Source: Macrothele yani (lineage: Eukaryota; Arthropoda; Arachnida; Araneae; Macrothelidae). Taken from it: DNA of 64,000 nucleotides. Both the position numbers and the translations under genes were made by a program. The stretch spans positions 141,319,240 to 141,383,239 of the forward strand of contig CM077013.1 of assembly GCA_039090855.1 (NCBI GenBank). The letters run 5' to 3'. Shown one piece after another: positions 11,490 through 22,890 of this stretch (the stretch's first letter is position 1; each line of letters begins with the position of its first letter). A model generated the notes under the pieces. The model was not told the DNA's origin. It did no database searches and saw only the letters and a program-made list of their open reading frames with translations.

Positions 11490-12230
11490 AATTGGAGAGG
11501 CACCCATATACTGTATCTACTTCTGGGAAACACATCTGGAATGTTTCCTTCCCTGCAAGAAGAGCGATAATGCTAGAAAGTCTGCATCGTGCCCGAACAT
11601 CCGACAAATTGAATACAGAGTACAGATGATCAAAGACCCTGACCGTGATTTGTACAATAACCTGGACCATCCAGAGTCAGGGTTCATTTACTCTTGCTGT
11701 TTCCTTAATAACAATTTCATTTATTCGTGCTATCGACTTGAATTAGTGTTAGAATAAACACTATGTATTTTTCTAACAATGGAAACGCCGAATCTGTGCA
11801 AGCTGAAATTTGTTTTGAATATTCTTGTTTCGGATCATTACTTTTCCTCGAGGCACTGGAGACAGATGTGAAAAAGAAAAATAATGTATCACTGAAAGGT
11901 TGTTTCATAATAGAAAATTGAAGTAGAACCACGAAATTCACTCAAACACGAATTAAGCTTTAAAACGTCATTAGCCGTCTAGTGGTACGTATTCATTGGT
12001 TTTTGACTTCCTGAGGTTATTGTGGAGGTTGCTATCAAGACATTCCGCTATTTTAGACTTACGCTCGAGAAAGAGAAGACACATTTGGCATTCCTTGTCA
12101 ATTGCACAGACCTAGAGGTGCGAGAATGTCGTTGGACGATTAGTGTAAACACATATTAAAAAATTATGTTCGCTGGTGGCTAGAGATGTGGAGCTTAATA
12201 CTAGATGAACAGAAATAGCTAAAGCTCCTA
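11490..12230. other. No gene recognised
   Basis: Sequence between the repeat arm and the Penelope reverse-transcriptase region. The last ~230 bp may be the decayed 5' part of the Penelope element, but no recognisable reading frame is visible. Confidence 0.5.
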
Positions 12231-12239
12231 CAAAAGAAT

Positions 12240-13950
12240 CCGGACTTCACTATAGTAGCGACAGACAAATCTTCACAAATAGTCATTTTCAATAAGCAAG
12301 ATTACCTAAGCAAGATGCTAGAGACTATTAATGGGATTTCTCATATCATTGTCTCGAAAGACCCTACAGCTGCCATTCTAAGGGCTGTGAGCAATTTAAA
12401 AAATCATGACAGTCTTCCAAAAAGCATTGTTGATTCTATGTATACAACACCAGGTCCAAGAATCCCAGAATTATTTGGAAGGGTTAAAACCCACAAAGAG
12501 GGCTTACCAATTCGCCCACTGGTGTCCAACCGTTCAAGTCCTACTAGGCTTCTTGAAAAGGCGTTAGCAAAATTTCTCTCTCCTTTAACCTCTTCATCTA
12601 GTTACTCTATTTCCAGTTCTACCAAAGCAATTGAGAAAATTCGTTGTTTTAACTGGTCTGGTCAACCCTTTTTCATGGCTTCGTTAGACGTCATCTCTCT
12701 TTCTCCTAATGTTCCTCTTACTGTTGTTCACAATATTATCAATTCCAAATTGTCTGCTTTAGATTTATATTCGCCGTTGGAGTACAAGCCGTTGACCGTG
12801 CCTTGAAGCTTGTTAAAGAGAGGTCGTATTTCAGGTTCACCAAACAAATTTATCGGCAGCTTGAAGGAACCCCTATGGGGTCACCCTTTTCTCCTGTGTT
12901 GGCAGAAATTCTACTTCAAAATTTTGAAAACCAGGCTCTGGGGCAATTTGATGTTAACCCTTACCTTTTTATTCGTTACGTTGACAACGTCCTGGTGACT
13001 GGCCGTCTACCAACAGCGACCTTCCTAAATTTGTTGACTTTCTTTCTTCCTTTCATCCAACCATCATGTATTCGGTTGAAATAGAGAATAACCATTCGGT
13101 ACCTTTTTTGGACATCTTCCTTGTACGTGATCCTGTTTCACATTCTATAAGCTTTTCTGTTTACAAAAAACCTTCAGCATATTCCCCTTTAATTCCTTTT
13201 GCATCTGCCCATCCTGATGATCAAAAATTGTCAACGTCTTACTTTTTGGTTAATCGCGCCTTCTCACATTCTTCTTCTTCACTTACTCGTAATCAGGAGT
13301 TCAAGAAAATTACAGACTTAGCACGAATTTATGGGTACCTCGAAACCACAGTTCAACGTATAATTGGGAAAGTTGCAAATAGGACACTAACTTCCTTGTC
13401 TAAGGAGAATCAGAAGCCAAGATTTGTGGGGTCAGTACAATTTATCCCACTTATTGTTCATGCCCTAAAGAATGCCTGCCACAGATATCAAGTCGACTTT
13501 GGAGTCAAAACAATGAATATCTTATCATCGATCCGTAGCGACCGTGATCCTGTGCTAAGCCTCGACAAATGAGGTGTTTACAGTATTCCATTGAGATCAA
13601 ACGACCCAGGAACTAACGATTCTCTATATATCGGATCAACTTCTAGGAAGTTTCATACTAGACTTATAGAACACAAATACAATGTTCGGAACGGATCACA
13701 AACGACTGCCTTGGCAAGAGCAGTTAACAGTAGTAAGTTTTTTCCAGATTGGGACAATATGTCAATACTTGCATCTCCGTCATGTAAATCAAATTTGTTA
13801 TTTACAGAAAGTTTATTTATACTTAAGAACTTTTACTCTTGTTGCAATGATGATTTGCTTAATTACATTCCGGGGGTTTGGAAGAACCTTATTTTGAACA
13901 AACAGTACCCACTCCCACAAGACGTTGACTCTCGTGCACAAGCTTTGTGA
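12240..13950 (+). pseudogene. Penelope reverse transcriptase plus GIY-YIG endonuclease
   Basis: Motifs in order: ATDKSSQIVIF (about 12255), GRVKTHKEGLPIRPLVS (12478-12530), FFMASLDVISL (motif A, near 12680), QLEGTPMGSPFSPVLAE (motif B, 12858-12908), FIRYVDNVLVTG (motif C, near 12970), then after a stop GVYSIPL ... LYIGSTSRKFHTRLIEH (GIY-YIG core, 13570-13670) and CCNDDLLNYIPGVW. The RT active-site pair usually DD is DN here, so one metal-binding Asp is lost. A TGA at 13570-13572 separates RT from endonuclease where an Arg codon is usual, and there are frame breaks near 12803 and 13070. It is non-functional as it stands. Confidence 0.9.
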
Positions 13951-14055
13951 TTGACTACGTCACATATGTGTTTTGCTTATCAAGTTTTAAGTTGTAATCT
14001 GGCATTGTTCTTGATATATAACCATATGTAATCTCAGAGTTCGATTATTTCAAAT

Positions 14056-14084
14056 CTGAAGATGGGTCTATAGCAGACCCGAAA
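14056..14084 (+). ncRNA. Hammerhead-ribozyme-like core in the Penelope 3' region
   Basis: CTGAAGA (fits CUGANGA) is followed by one extra base, a perfect 5-bp hairpin GGGTC/GACCC with loop TATAGCA, and GAAA. This is the core-stem II-core layout of hammerhead ribozymes, which are known in Penelope-like elements. The extra base after CUGANGA is not standard, so activity is uncertain. Confidence 0.5.
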
Positions 14085-14187
14085 GTACAAAGGTTTTTCA
14101 ACCTTTTAGTTAAAGTTTTATAGTCACCATCATCGACTTTTATAATATCGTGTAAAATCGGCAAGTGTTGTTTATATTAAAACGTTT

Positions 14188-15575
14188 AGCACGTCTTTTG
14201 TAAAAATAGATTGTGCTTGTGTTATCGGTTTGTGCGTTTGTCAACCTGTGGACACCATATCTCTGCAAATATTAGTCCGATTTGAAAAATTATTTTTTCA
14301 TTAGGAAGCTTAAAATACACGAATGATGATCCTTTATTTCGTTTTATTTTACGATGTGCAATTTCGGCGCTAGAGGGCGTAAATGCAGATGATATCGAAT
14401 TCAAAATATATTTTATTCCATATATTTGCTTCTAAAGATCCGACTGATTTTTTTTTTTGTTGTTGTTTACCTTTCGATTAAAAAAAATTGGAAACGTATT
14501 TTAGGTACAGTCACTTTTTTAAGTAGGTTATGCATAGATTTTCCGCTAGGGGCGTAAAAGTAAATTGCGTTTACCCTGATATCTGTACTTCTAAACCTCC
14601 GATTTGATTTTTTTTTTCTTTTTCTTCAGCGAATACAGCTCCTGATGGGAAATCTTTTGCATATAATTTCTAATTTTTGGTAATAAATGGTTTGCCCACC
14701 AGGTGGCGTAAGCCTTAATTTTTGCGTCTGATGTATTTGCAGCAAAATCTGAGCTTCTAAAATCTGGATTGAAAACATTCGTTCTGGGACCGATACCACT
14801 CATGTCGATAAAAAAATTCGGAATATTTTCTTCTCAAACTAATGCATTGTTTCTCCGCCAGGGGGCGTAGATGTATATCTTATTTTTGTTAATATCTCTG
14901 CTTCTAAGAGTCTGAATTGAAAACTCCCTTTTTTGTTGGATAAAGTTTTCGATGCGAAGTTTTTCTCATATAATTTCAAAATTTTAAAGTAATTCATAGA
15001 CTTTCCTAGGAGACGTAAAGGTAAATTGCGTTTTCTCCGATACCTCTGCTTCTAAAACTCCGATTTGAAAAATTCTTCTTGTATCGCATACAGATCCTGA
15101 TGGGAAATGGTTTGCATATAATTTCTAATAGTTGGGTAAAGAATAGTTTGGTCACCACGAGGCGTTAATGTTTATTTCTGCTTCTGATGTATTTGCAGCT
15201 AAACCTGTGCTCCGAAAACTCGATTGAAAAACTTATTTCGTGGACCGATACCTCTCACATCGAAACACCTTTAAAGAATACTTACTTTTTAAAATAATGC
15301 ATGGTTTTGCACCCAGGGTGCACATATGCATATCTTATATTTGTCAATATCTCTGCTCCTAAGAGTACGATTCCAAAACTTCTTTCTTTGTTCGAGAGCA
15401 TGTATACTCCGGAATGTTTCTCATATAATTTCAAATTTTTCTTAACGCACAAGTCTGTCACGAGAGGGCGTAAGTTCACATTTTCGTTTACAGTAATATC
15501 TGAGTGACTAAAAACCCGATTGAAAAACTTCTTTCTTAGGTCATATACTACAAATACACGAATGTACTGGAGCAA
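14188..15575 (+). repeat. CTCF-like ~150-bp tandem element, copy A (right end truncated)
   Basis: It begins with AGCACGTCTTTTG (14188-14200), then a tract corresponding to the GTCCGTCTGT words of other copies, then tandem units. Each unit has a core resembling CCRCYAGRKGGCGTA. Cores begin near 14367, 14543, 14695, 14855, 15004, 15151, 15310 and 15457, so spacing is 147-176 bp. Units also share 'atctctgcttctaaaa' and 'ccgatttgaaaaattctt'. No open frame of interest occurs. The right terminal repeat seen in copies B and C is missing. Confidence 0.85.
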
Positions 15576-15579
15576 AACT

Positions 15580-16540
15580 ACTACTGTATTGCAGCGAAAA
15601 GCAGTTCCTTTTGTATATTATAGATAGTGGGAAATATCAATCAATCGGAACAATAAGCAAATGCATGTAATGCTGATTGTACCATATTTCGGAACGGAAT
15701 GAACACAAGAGCAAATTTCCAATATAAAAAAATCAGGCACACGGATTCGTTCGCGCAGGAAACAATTTGCAGTTTTCATTTGCATGACCACAGTTTCATA
15801 ATCCCACGAAGCTGTAAAGGTATTTATGTAAGAAATACATAGAAAACACATTTATACGAAGCTTTCGTTTTGTGGAACGTACTGTTTACTTGCGTTTTTG
15901 AATTAAACAATATGTAAGAGTCAGCTATGTAACCGTGAGAAAAAATTAAATATGTAACTGCACGAATTACATCGTAAGTTAAGTTATTTTTGTGTAAAAT
16001 TATTAAATTATAATGTTCATCATTAAAAGTTGCAATTTTGAATTTAGGGGTATAATAATATTTCGCATCCTATGGTTTTCGTCTCGTATTACTGCTTCCT
16101 GCAATATCACTATCAAACAATGCCACGTAGAAACACTTTCTCCTAAGTGTTTCTAAGTACTGCGGGGTAAACCATTTTACAGTAAGTACAGGAAAATATG
16201 TTGTTGTTTTTTATGAAGGGCCCCTTGATTGATGTATGCTTGAGTTTTCGCTTATGTCATAACAAGGTTTTATGCTACCACGCTGTAAATTTGGATTCAG
16301 TGGTTTAATAATATTTCGCATCCCATGGACTATTAACCAGATATGGTCATAACTCATTTTTTTCCATGATCATATTCCATAACGTATCCCTTAATATACC
16401 AGTTTTAGTCATGTATAACGGCTCATAGTATCTGATCCTCTTTCTGTTTTACTGTTGCAACACCGAATCATTGTATTTGTTCTTGATTAAGTAATACAAA
16501 TCAAAATCCACTTCCGCAGCTTGACATTAGCTGCGTCTTT
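15580..16540. other. No gene; contains a short duplicated segment
   Basis: The words 'taataatatttcgcatcc' plus 'tatgg' recur at about 16048-16073 and 16306-16328 with related flanks, a degenerate direct repeat of about 260-bp spacing. Nothing coding is recognised. Confidence 0.5.
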
Positions 16541-16544
16541 TTTC

Positions 16545-16830
16545 CTTAACTCACTGTATACGTATTTATTGCTCGTTTCGGATGAAATTTGGAATTTAAA
16601 GGTTTTGTTATGTGCTGAATAAAATGTGCGTAAAATAACATACCTCTTATATGGGAAAATTCGGAGAGCTAATTACGTAAGTTAATTAGGTTAATTAGCA
16701 TGTTTCTTCACATCATATGATCGTTCCCTTTAAATGCTTTCCAACGGTATGTTGCTTGTTTGCATGCGGCAAACGGTTCCAAAGCTAAAGGGAGTGGCTC
16801 CCTTTTTTTCATGTCTGTACCTAAGTAACA
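16545..16830 (-). repeat. Inverted-repeat partner of 11195-11485 (right copy)
   Basis: Reverse complement of the left copy, with GGTTAATTAGCATG words tandemly repeated (16685-16890). Similarity is strong but imperfect, and spans CAAACGG, the TTCCAACGGTA block and AAAATAACATACC. Confidence 0.8.
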
Positions 16831-16899
16831 TGTTAATTAGGTTAATTAGCAGGTATTTACTTACGTAGCATGTTAATTAGGTTAATTAGCATGTATTTC

Positions 16900-18370
16900 A
16901 AATCATGAACATTTATTTCAAATCATGACAGAACATTCTCAAAGAACAACTACTCTACCGAACCGTTGTCTGTATTGTGTGTTTACATTTGATTCTCACT
17001 CTAAACGGTAATGATGCATAGCAAAATACGATACTTAACGGTATACTACACATATTACGACCAAAACAGCCTTATCTTCGGTGATTCCGCCGGTCTTTTG
17101 ATAATATACTCACATGTATGTCGAGTTAGAAATTTGTAAAAATTTTTGGCCTTATTTGACTTCACATTTACGTAATAACTGCTCCCTGTGAATGTTGCTT
17201 AACGGTACAACGGTGGAAATGCAAATTCATTAGGAAGCAGTCACAGGTTAACGTTGAACCAGCATAATACAAGGAATGATCCGTTGAACGAACGAGAGCG
17301 AGTTATTTCCTTTAGCTAACTTATAACCAACGATTTTCCAACGACAATTAATCCTAGCTGTAACTGTTAGCAAATAAGTTCTGGCATTAACGTTTTGCAG
17401 AAGATTTGAGAAAAATGTTGATTTTCTGAGATATCTAATTCCTTAACGATCATACTGCCCAGAACGCCAGTACAGGCTGATAGCCGCTGCTGCAGGAATC
17501 ACACGTCTAGATTGAGTAGGATTTCCTACCCTCACATTTCCTATGAATTTGCACTGCCTCTGTGGGATTAGCAGAAGTCACCTTCAGTCACCGTTACTGA
17601 AACTAAACACAGAAGTGAACATGAGTTGGTATCTCTCCGGATGATATCGTTCACTGTCATAACATCGCATCTCTTTTCGGAGGAATTATACAGTGATTGC
17701 TCCCTGGAAGAGTCTGAATGTCAATATGTACTATATCAAGCCTACATATCGGAAGTTTCATGTGGTAACCCTCCATTAATCCTTCTTATGTTAACCTGTA
17801 AAAAGAGGAACAGAAATTCAAAAAGTAGCAGCAGAAGACGGTTTTGGAGGTTGTGGTATTCTGGGTGACAAAACATTTTAGGGTCCTAGTCGTTAAAGGG
17901 TTAAACCCCATAAGGGAAAAGACTATGTGCCCTTCTTTTCGCACCCACGGTCTTCCATGCATTGGCAAGACTTTACTAGTCCAAGTCCCATCCTTGCAGA
18001 CGTAACTATAGATACATCTAACTAACTTATATTTTCTGCTAGAATAGTGTGTAATGTATCCGTACGAATTATCAGCCGGTTATAACAAACATTAGACAAT
18101 GCCAATGAATTACCTACACCGTGATTTGATAACTGTTGTTCGACATCGTCTGCAATTCTGAAAGATACTGAAAATTTACTTGTACAGAAGTGTAACTGTA
18201 AGATTCCCCCACCCCATTTAGGACCAAGTATTTAAAGTACTGTTTCTTTGTTTGCGCCATTTTCAGCAGCGTCCGTGAGACGACAGGTTGGCGCTGAACA
18301 GCAAAGGATTAGCAATCCTGGTAAACACAAGTAAGTAATGTTGAGTTCACGAAAAAAATAGTGGTGTAGT
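16900..18370. other. No gene recognised
   Basis: No domain-bearing frame, tRNA box or tandem array was found. Short frames exist in this AT-rich DNA but carry no recognisable sequence. Confidence 0.55.
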
Positions 18371-18385
18371 CTAATGCAAATTTTT

Positions 18386-20029
18386 AGCACCTCTTTTGCA
18401 AAAAAGATCGTGCTTATGTTACCGCTTTGTCGGTCCATCTGTCCGTTCGTCTGTGGACACCATATCTCTGTAACTATTAGTCCGATTTGAAAAATTCTTT
18501 TGAGAATGGGAAGCTTGAAATGTTCGAATGATGATCCTTGCATGTCGTTCTTTTTACGATTCACATTTCGCCGCTAGAGGACGTAGACGCAGATAATATT
18601 TAATTCAAAATACATTTTATTCCTTATATTTACTTCTAAACATCCGACTGAATTTTTTCTTACCTTTCGATTCCATTTATATCAAAGACTATTTCAGGTG
18701 TAGTCACTTTTTCAAGTTACGCATAGATCTTCAGCCAAGAGGCGTAAAAGTAAATTGCGTTTCCCCCGATATCTCTGCTTCTAAAACTCCGATTTGAAAA
18801 ATTCTTCCTGAAGCGGATACAGCTCCTGATGGGAAATCTTTTGCATATATTCCTAATTTTTGGTAAAGAATGGCTTGGTCAACAGAGGGAGTAAGCCTTA
18901 ATTTCTGCTTCTGATGTATTTGCAGCAAAATCTGAGCTCGTAAATTCTCGATTGAAAAAATTCTTTCCACTCACGTCGATAAACCTTTTCCGAACATTTT
19001 CTTCTTAAAATATTGCATAGTTTCTCCGCCAGAGAGCTTAGAAGTATATCTTATTTTTGTCAATATCTCTGCTTCTAATGGTCCGATTTGAAAGGTGCCT
19101 TCTTTGTTGGATAGAGTTTCCGGTGCGACATGGTTTCACATAACTTCTATATTTTCAAGTAATTCATATACTTTCCGCTAGGCGGTGTAAAAGTAAATTC
19201 CGTTTCTCCCGATATTTCTGCTTCTAAAATTCCGATCTGAAAAATTCTTCCCGTATCGCTCACAGTTTCTGATGTAAAATGTTTTGCTTATAATTTCTAA
19301 TTTTTTTAGATCGGAGGTTTAACGACCACCGTGAGCAACTCAATGGGCTGTAAGCAGTCGACCGTCCCTAATTTAGGACCACTGGTTTCAGGGAAGGGAG
19401 AGAGCTAGCGCCGTAAGACAAACACAACATCCATGCCTCACAGGATTCGGACCCGAATCCATCTCGGACGAATGACCAGAAGCCATCGCTCAGACCACTG
19501 CGCCACTGGGGCGGCTTCTAAAAATATTTGGTAAAGAATGGTTTGGCCACCAGGTAGCGTAAGTGTTAATTTCTGCTTCTGATGTATTTACAGCAAAATC
19601 TGAGCTCCTGAAAACTCGATTTAAAACATTCTTTCATAGACCAATACCGCTGACATCCAAAAACCTTTTGAGAATACTTTATTCTTAAAATAATGCATGG
19701 TTTTCCTGCCAGGGGCGGTAGATGCATATCTTATATTTGTCGATATCTTTACTTCTAACAGTCCGATCTAAAAAATTCTTCTTTTTTTGTTGGAGAGCGT
19801 TTCCCCTGTAAAATGTTTCTCATATATGTCAAATTTTTCTTAACGCACATTTCTGCCACCAGAAGGCGGAAGTTCCCGTTTCCGTTTACAGCAATGTCTG
19901 CGAGATTAAAAACCCGATTGAGAAACTTCTTTCTTCTATCAGATACTACTGTTTCCCATACCGGTTCCATTGACTTTCAATAGCTTTGATAAATTTATTT
20001 ATCGTTGGAACGGATTCAAAAGACGTGCT
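18386..20029 (+). repeat. CTCF-like ~150-bp tandem element, copy B, with terminal inverted repeats
   Basis: The left end AGCACCTCTTTTG (18386-18398) is matched by the inverse of CAAAAGACGTGCT at 20017-20029. Cores begin near 18571, 18732, 18880, 19026, 19174, 19546, 19705 and 19855. The one long gap equals the SINE at 19301-19515 plus a normal period. The core at 19543 reads GGCCACCAGGTAGCGTA. The right end continues as a ~60-bp non-tandem tail shared with copy C. Confidence 0.88.
19301..19515 (-). mobile_element. SINE family A copy 3, inside the CTCF-like element
   Basis: Minus-oriented copy with the head at the right end (GCGCCACTGGGGCGGC). TTCTAA occurs on both sides (19295-19300, 19516-19521) as a short target-site duplication. 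The tandem phase resumes on the other side. Confidence 0.92.
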
Positions 20030-20403
20030 CATTACAACCTAAAATTTGGTGTCATCTTTTTTGTCTAATGCGTTGTCGGCAGATGTTTATCGTTTTGTGT
20101 TAGTGAATGGAAGTAATAGGAGATAGCTGAGATCTTCAAAGAAGACCCGGCAAAATGATTAGCTAGTTCAGTCGGCTAGCCAAAAGGTATGAACAGCTCC
20201 TGCGGCTTCAGGGAAATATAAGAGCAATGTTTGATGGGAAAGAAGGTCCTTGTCGTGTTTCAAGCGTCATTTGGAATCGAAAATTGCGAGCGTCATCCGG
20301 AAGCCAAACGCGGATTATCTCTTTCTTGCGATTACGAAGTAAAATTAACGGGGTAGCATTTCCTGGACGCTTCTGAGCAGAGCGCGGGAGAACGATTTTT
20401 TCA

Positions 20404-20605
20404 AGGAGGGTGTGGTGAGTTAACGACCAGCGTGAAAAACTCATTGGACTGTAAGCAGTCGCCCGTCCTTAATTTAGGGCCACTTATTCCAGAAAAAGGA
20501 CAGAGAGCCAGTGCTGTAAGATGAACAATCCATGTCTCACCGGAATTCGAAACCGTACGTACCCATCTTGGACGAATGAATGTGTCAGTGCACCACCGAG
20601 GCAAC
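20404..20605 (-). mobile_element. SINE family A copy 4, divergent
   Basis: Recognisable from TTAACGACCAGCGTGA, TAAGCAGTCGCCCGTCC, TTAATTTAGGGCCACT and the reverse B-box GGAATTCGAAACC. Its divergence from the other copies suggests an older insertion or a subfamily. Confidence 0.8.
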
Positions 20606-20609
20606 AGCA

Positions 20610-21705
20610 GAGCAATTACGCTCGAGCTAAGAAGAAGTCGAAGTCCGTAGACTTGATAGCGTACGTGGACTCACACAAAGGTATCAGTGGAAGTTTCTTC
20701 ATTCACTGGCAGAACGATAAGCACTAAAGCCAGATAAACTGTGCTCGCAAAGTCCAATACTCTATGTACTTTATTAATTTTTAGTTGAGAAGTCTTGACT
20801 CTTATTTTACATGTACAGTCCTGATTTGTTGAAGGAAGTTTGCTTCCTCAGATACATTTAAAAAAGAGGGACAAATGACAATCTGTCGTACGGGGAACGG
20901 ACCTAAATAAAATGTGATGACTTAAGCTGAATCTCAAGAGTAATTTATACGTTACGTAAAGTGGCGGAAAAGTGCGGGGCACTAGTGGTACATCAATCTC
21001 AACAAATTTCGAACGACAGTGGATCAAGTACTGAGCACTGTGCAACTACAATTGTAGAATATTTTAGCGCGCGTATTGTCTCTTTTTCATTTTACATGTT
21101 GGATTCGATTTGCAAGTAATTATAGCATACGTTTTGTTATGTATCTCTAATGCAAATGCTATATGCGATTAAATCATCATAATTTATTTTATTGGATTTC
21201 TTAATTAAGTAAATACAATATGCACAAAATTAGTTCACCGGAATGTTGATTTTTTTTATAAAGTATTAAACACTTTTAAAGTGACTTATCATCTAAAAGA
21301 TTTTTAAGAAATCCATATTGGTTATCATACAACATTTTTCTGATCCTTATAGCAAATTTGGTTGTTACAAAGCTTTTTAGAGTTTTGCTAGAAAACAAGA
21401 TACTACAGATTCGTCAACAGTTACTTTTTTTTGTGCGCTGGAGTTATTTCTCTAATTTTAAGAAACGTCTGAGTATTGTCCAATATGACGTGTAAGTAAA
21501 AATTACTTAAGGAGACAACAAATGAGTCTGATAATAATTTATTACTTTAGGGATAACACAATAATCACCTGGACCAACATTTGTTTTAATAATTCATACT
21601 GTTTTATAAAGGTCTTCATTTGCACTAGAACTTAACTCATGCTGATTTAAATTTGTTTTTACGTGTCGAATACTAGTGCCTGAATGTGTAGTACGTGCAC
21701 TCAGC
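20610..21705. other. No gene recognised
   Basis: AT-rich sequence between a divergent SINE and the left end of a Tc1 relic. No domain or repeat structure was recognised. Confidence 0.55.
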
Positions 21706-21717
21706 GGACAAAACATT

Positions 21718-21943
21718 TTTTTCTTTTTTGATTGGAGGTTTAATGACCACCGTGAGCAAATCAATGGGCTATAAGCAGTCTCCCGTCCCTAATTTAGGGT
21801 CACTGGTTCCAGGGAAGGGAGAGAGCCAGTGCCGTAAGACAAACACAACACCCATGCCTCACCGGGATTCGAACCCTGACCCATCTCGGACGAATGATCA
21901 GAAGCTAGCGCTTAGACCACTGCGCAACCGGGGACGGCCAGGG
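21718..21943 (-). mobile_element. SINE family A copy 5, in the Tc1 relic
   Basis: Minus-oriented full-length copy. The duplication CAAAACATT flanks it exactly at 21709-21717 and 21944-21952. Confidence 0.95.
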
Positions 21944-22079
21944 CAAAACATTAGAGATAGGGGTGATGGGAAGTTGACATGGGCATGCCCCGCGAAGAGT
22001 GGAACAGACCCAAGCCGAACGCAGGCGATAAATAGGCGGACAGCAGGCTCCCCAACAATATACCACAATCGACGAACAT

Positions 22080-22800
22080 GGGTAAACGTGGTGATCTGAG
22101 CGAATTTGACCGTGGACGCATTGTCGGTGAATCCAAGGACTCTTACCACGCCGAAGTGGTAAGAACCCTAGGGTTCACGAGGACAATCGTATGAAGGGTG
22201 TACCGCGAGAATACCATCGACGAGAGCATCGGCGTCCAGAAAGCAAGCGACCACACGCCATTGATGTCCGGGATCGACGTAGAATAACCATGCTTGTACA
22301 GACCAGCCTCTCTGCACGGCGACGGAAATCACATAAAGGTTAAATGTTGGCGGCCCAAGAAACATCAGCGAGCAAACGGTACGATGCCAGTGGTATACCT
22401 TCGGCTACGAGAGCCGACGCCCTACTCATGTGCCACTGTTGATTGCTCGTCATCGGACATTACGCCTCGCTTGGCGCCGAGAACATCAAAACTGGACCTC
22501 TGCAAAGTGGCAGCGCGTCGTGTGCTCAGATGAATCCCGTTTCCTAGCTGACAGGAGGGTGCGGGTGTGGCTTCGAGATCGAGAGTATGAGGCTATGGTC
22601 CTGTCATGCCAGGTCGGCTCTGTTCCAGCGGTAGCTTTGTGTTGGTTTGCGGAGCTTTCTCATGGGACACACCAGATTTCTTAGTGTGTATGGAGAGGAC
22701 CTTATCCGCTGCGCGCTACCAGTATGTGCTGGCTGATCACCTACGCGCTTTCATGGCCTTTGCACATCCTGCGGCCGATGGTCTGTTTGTAAAAATATAA
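22080..22800 (+). pseudogene. Tc1-like transposase relic
   Basis: The N-terminus MGKRGDLSEFDRGRIVG is the start of a Tc1 helix-turn-helix domain. After several stops and frame changes the catalytic region appears as LAWRREHQNWT, KWQRVVCSDESRF (first Asp) and RVRVWLRDREYEAM. The 'VWG.FSWH' block is degraded to LCWFAELSHG. No second Asp or third Glu motif is recognisable before the next element begins at 22891. Confidence 0.85.
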
Positions 22801-22890
22801 ATGTTCGAACCTGCATCCTTCTGCTCAGACTGTATTCATCGTTGCAACTTTGGCATCTTGACATGTGCTTCACATCTGTTATACGTCACA

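Larger units (their letters stand above)
12230..14150 (+). mobile_element. Penelope-like retroelement, decayed
   Basis: It contains reverse-transcriptase motifs followed by a GIY-YIG endonuclease, the domain order that defines canonical Penelope-like elements, and then a 3' region with a hammerhead-like motif (14056-14084). The 5' boundary is unclear; the 3' boundary is set by the start of the next repeat element at 14188. No LTR or poly-A tail is visible. Confidence 0.88.
21690..22890 (+). mobile_element. Tc1-like transposon relic, split by a SINE
   Basis: It holds a decayed Tc1 transposase (22080-22800) and a SINE (21718-21943) in its 5' untranslated region. The ends are not well defined. 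A 'ttgacatgtgcttcacatctgt' block near 22858 recurs near 24502 on the far side of the next Tc1 element, so sequence on each side of that element is related. Confidence 0.65.

Noticed and set aside
17626..18564. Several 60-110-codon frames
   Set aside because: The minus-strand one overlaps the CTCF-like element start and the others have no supporting features.
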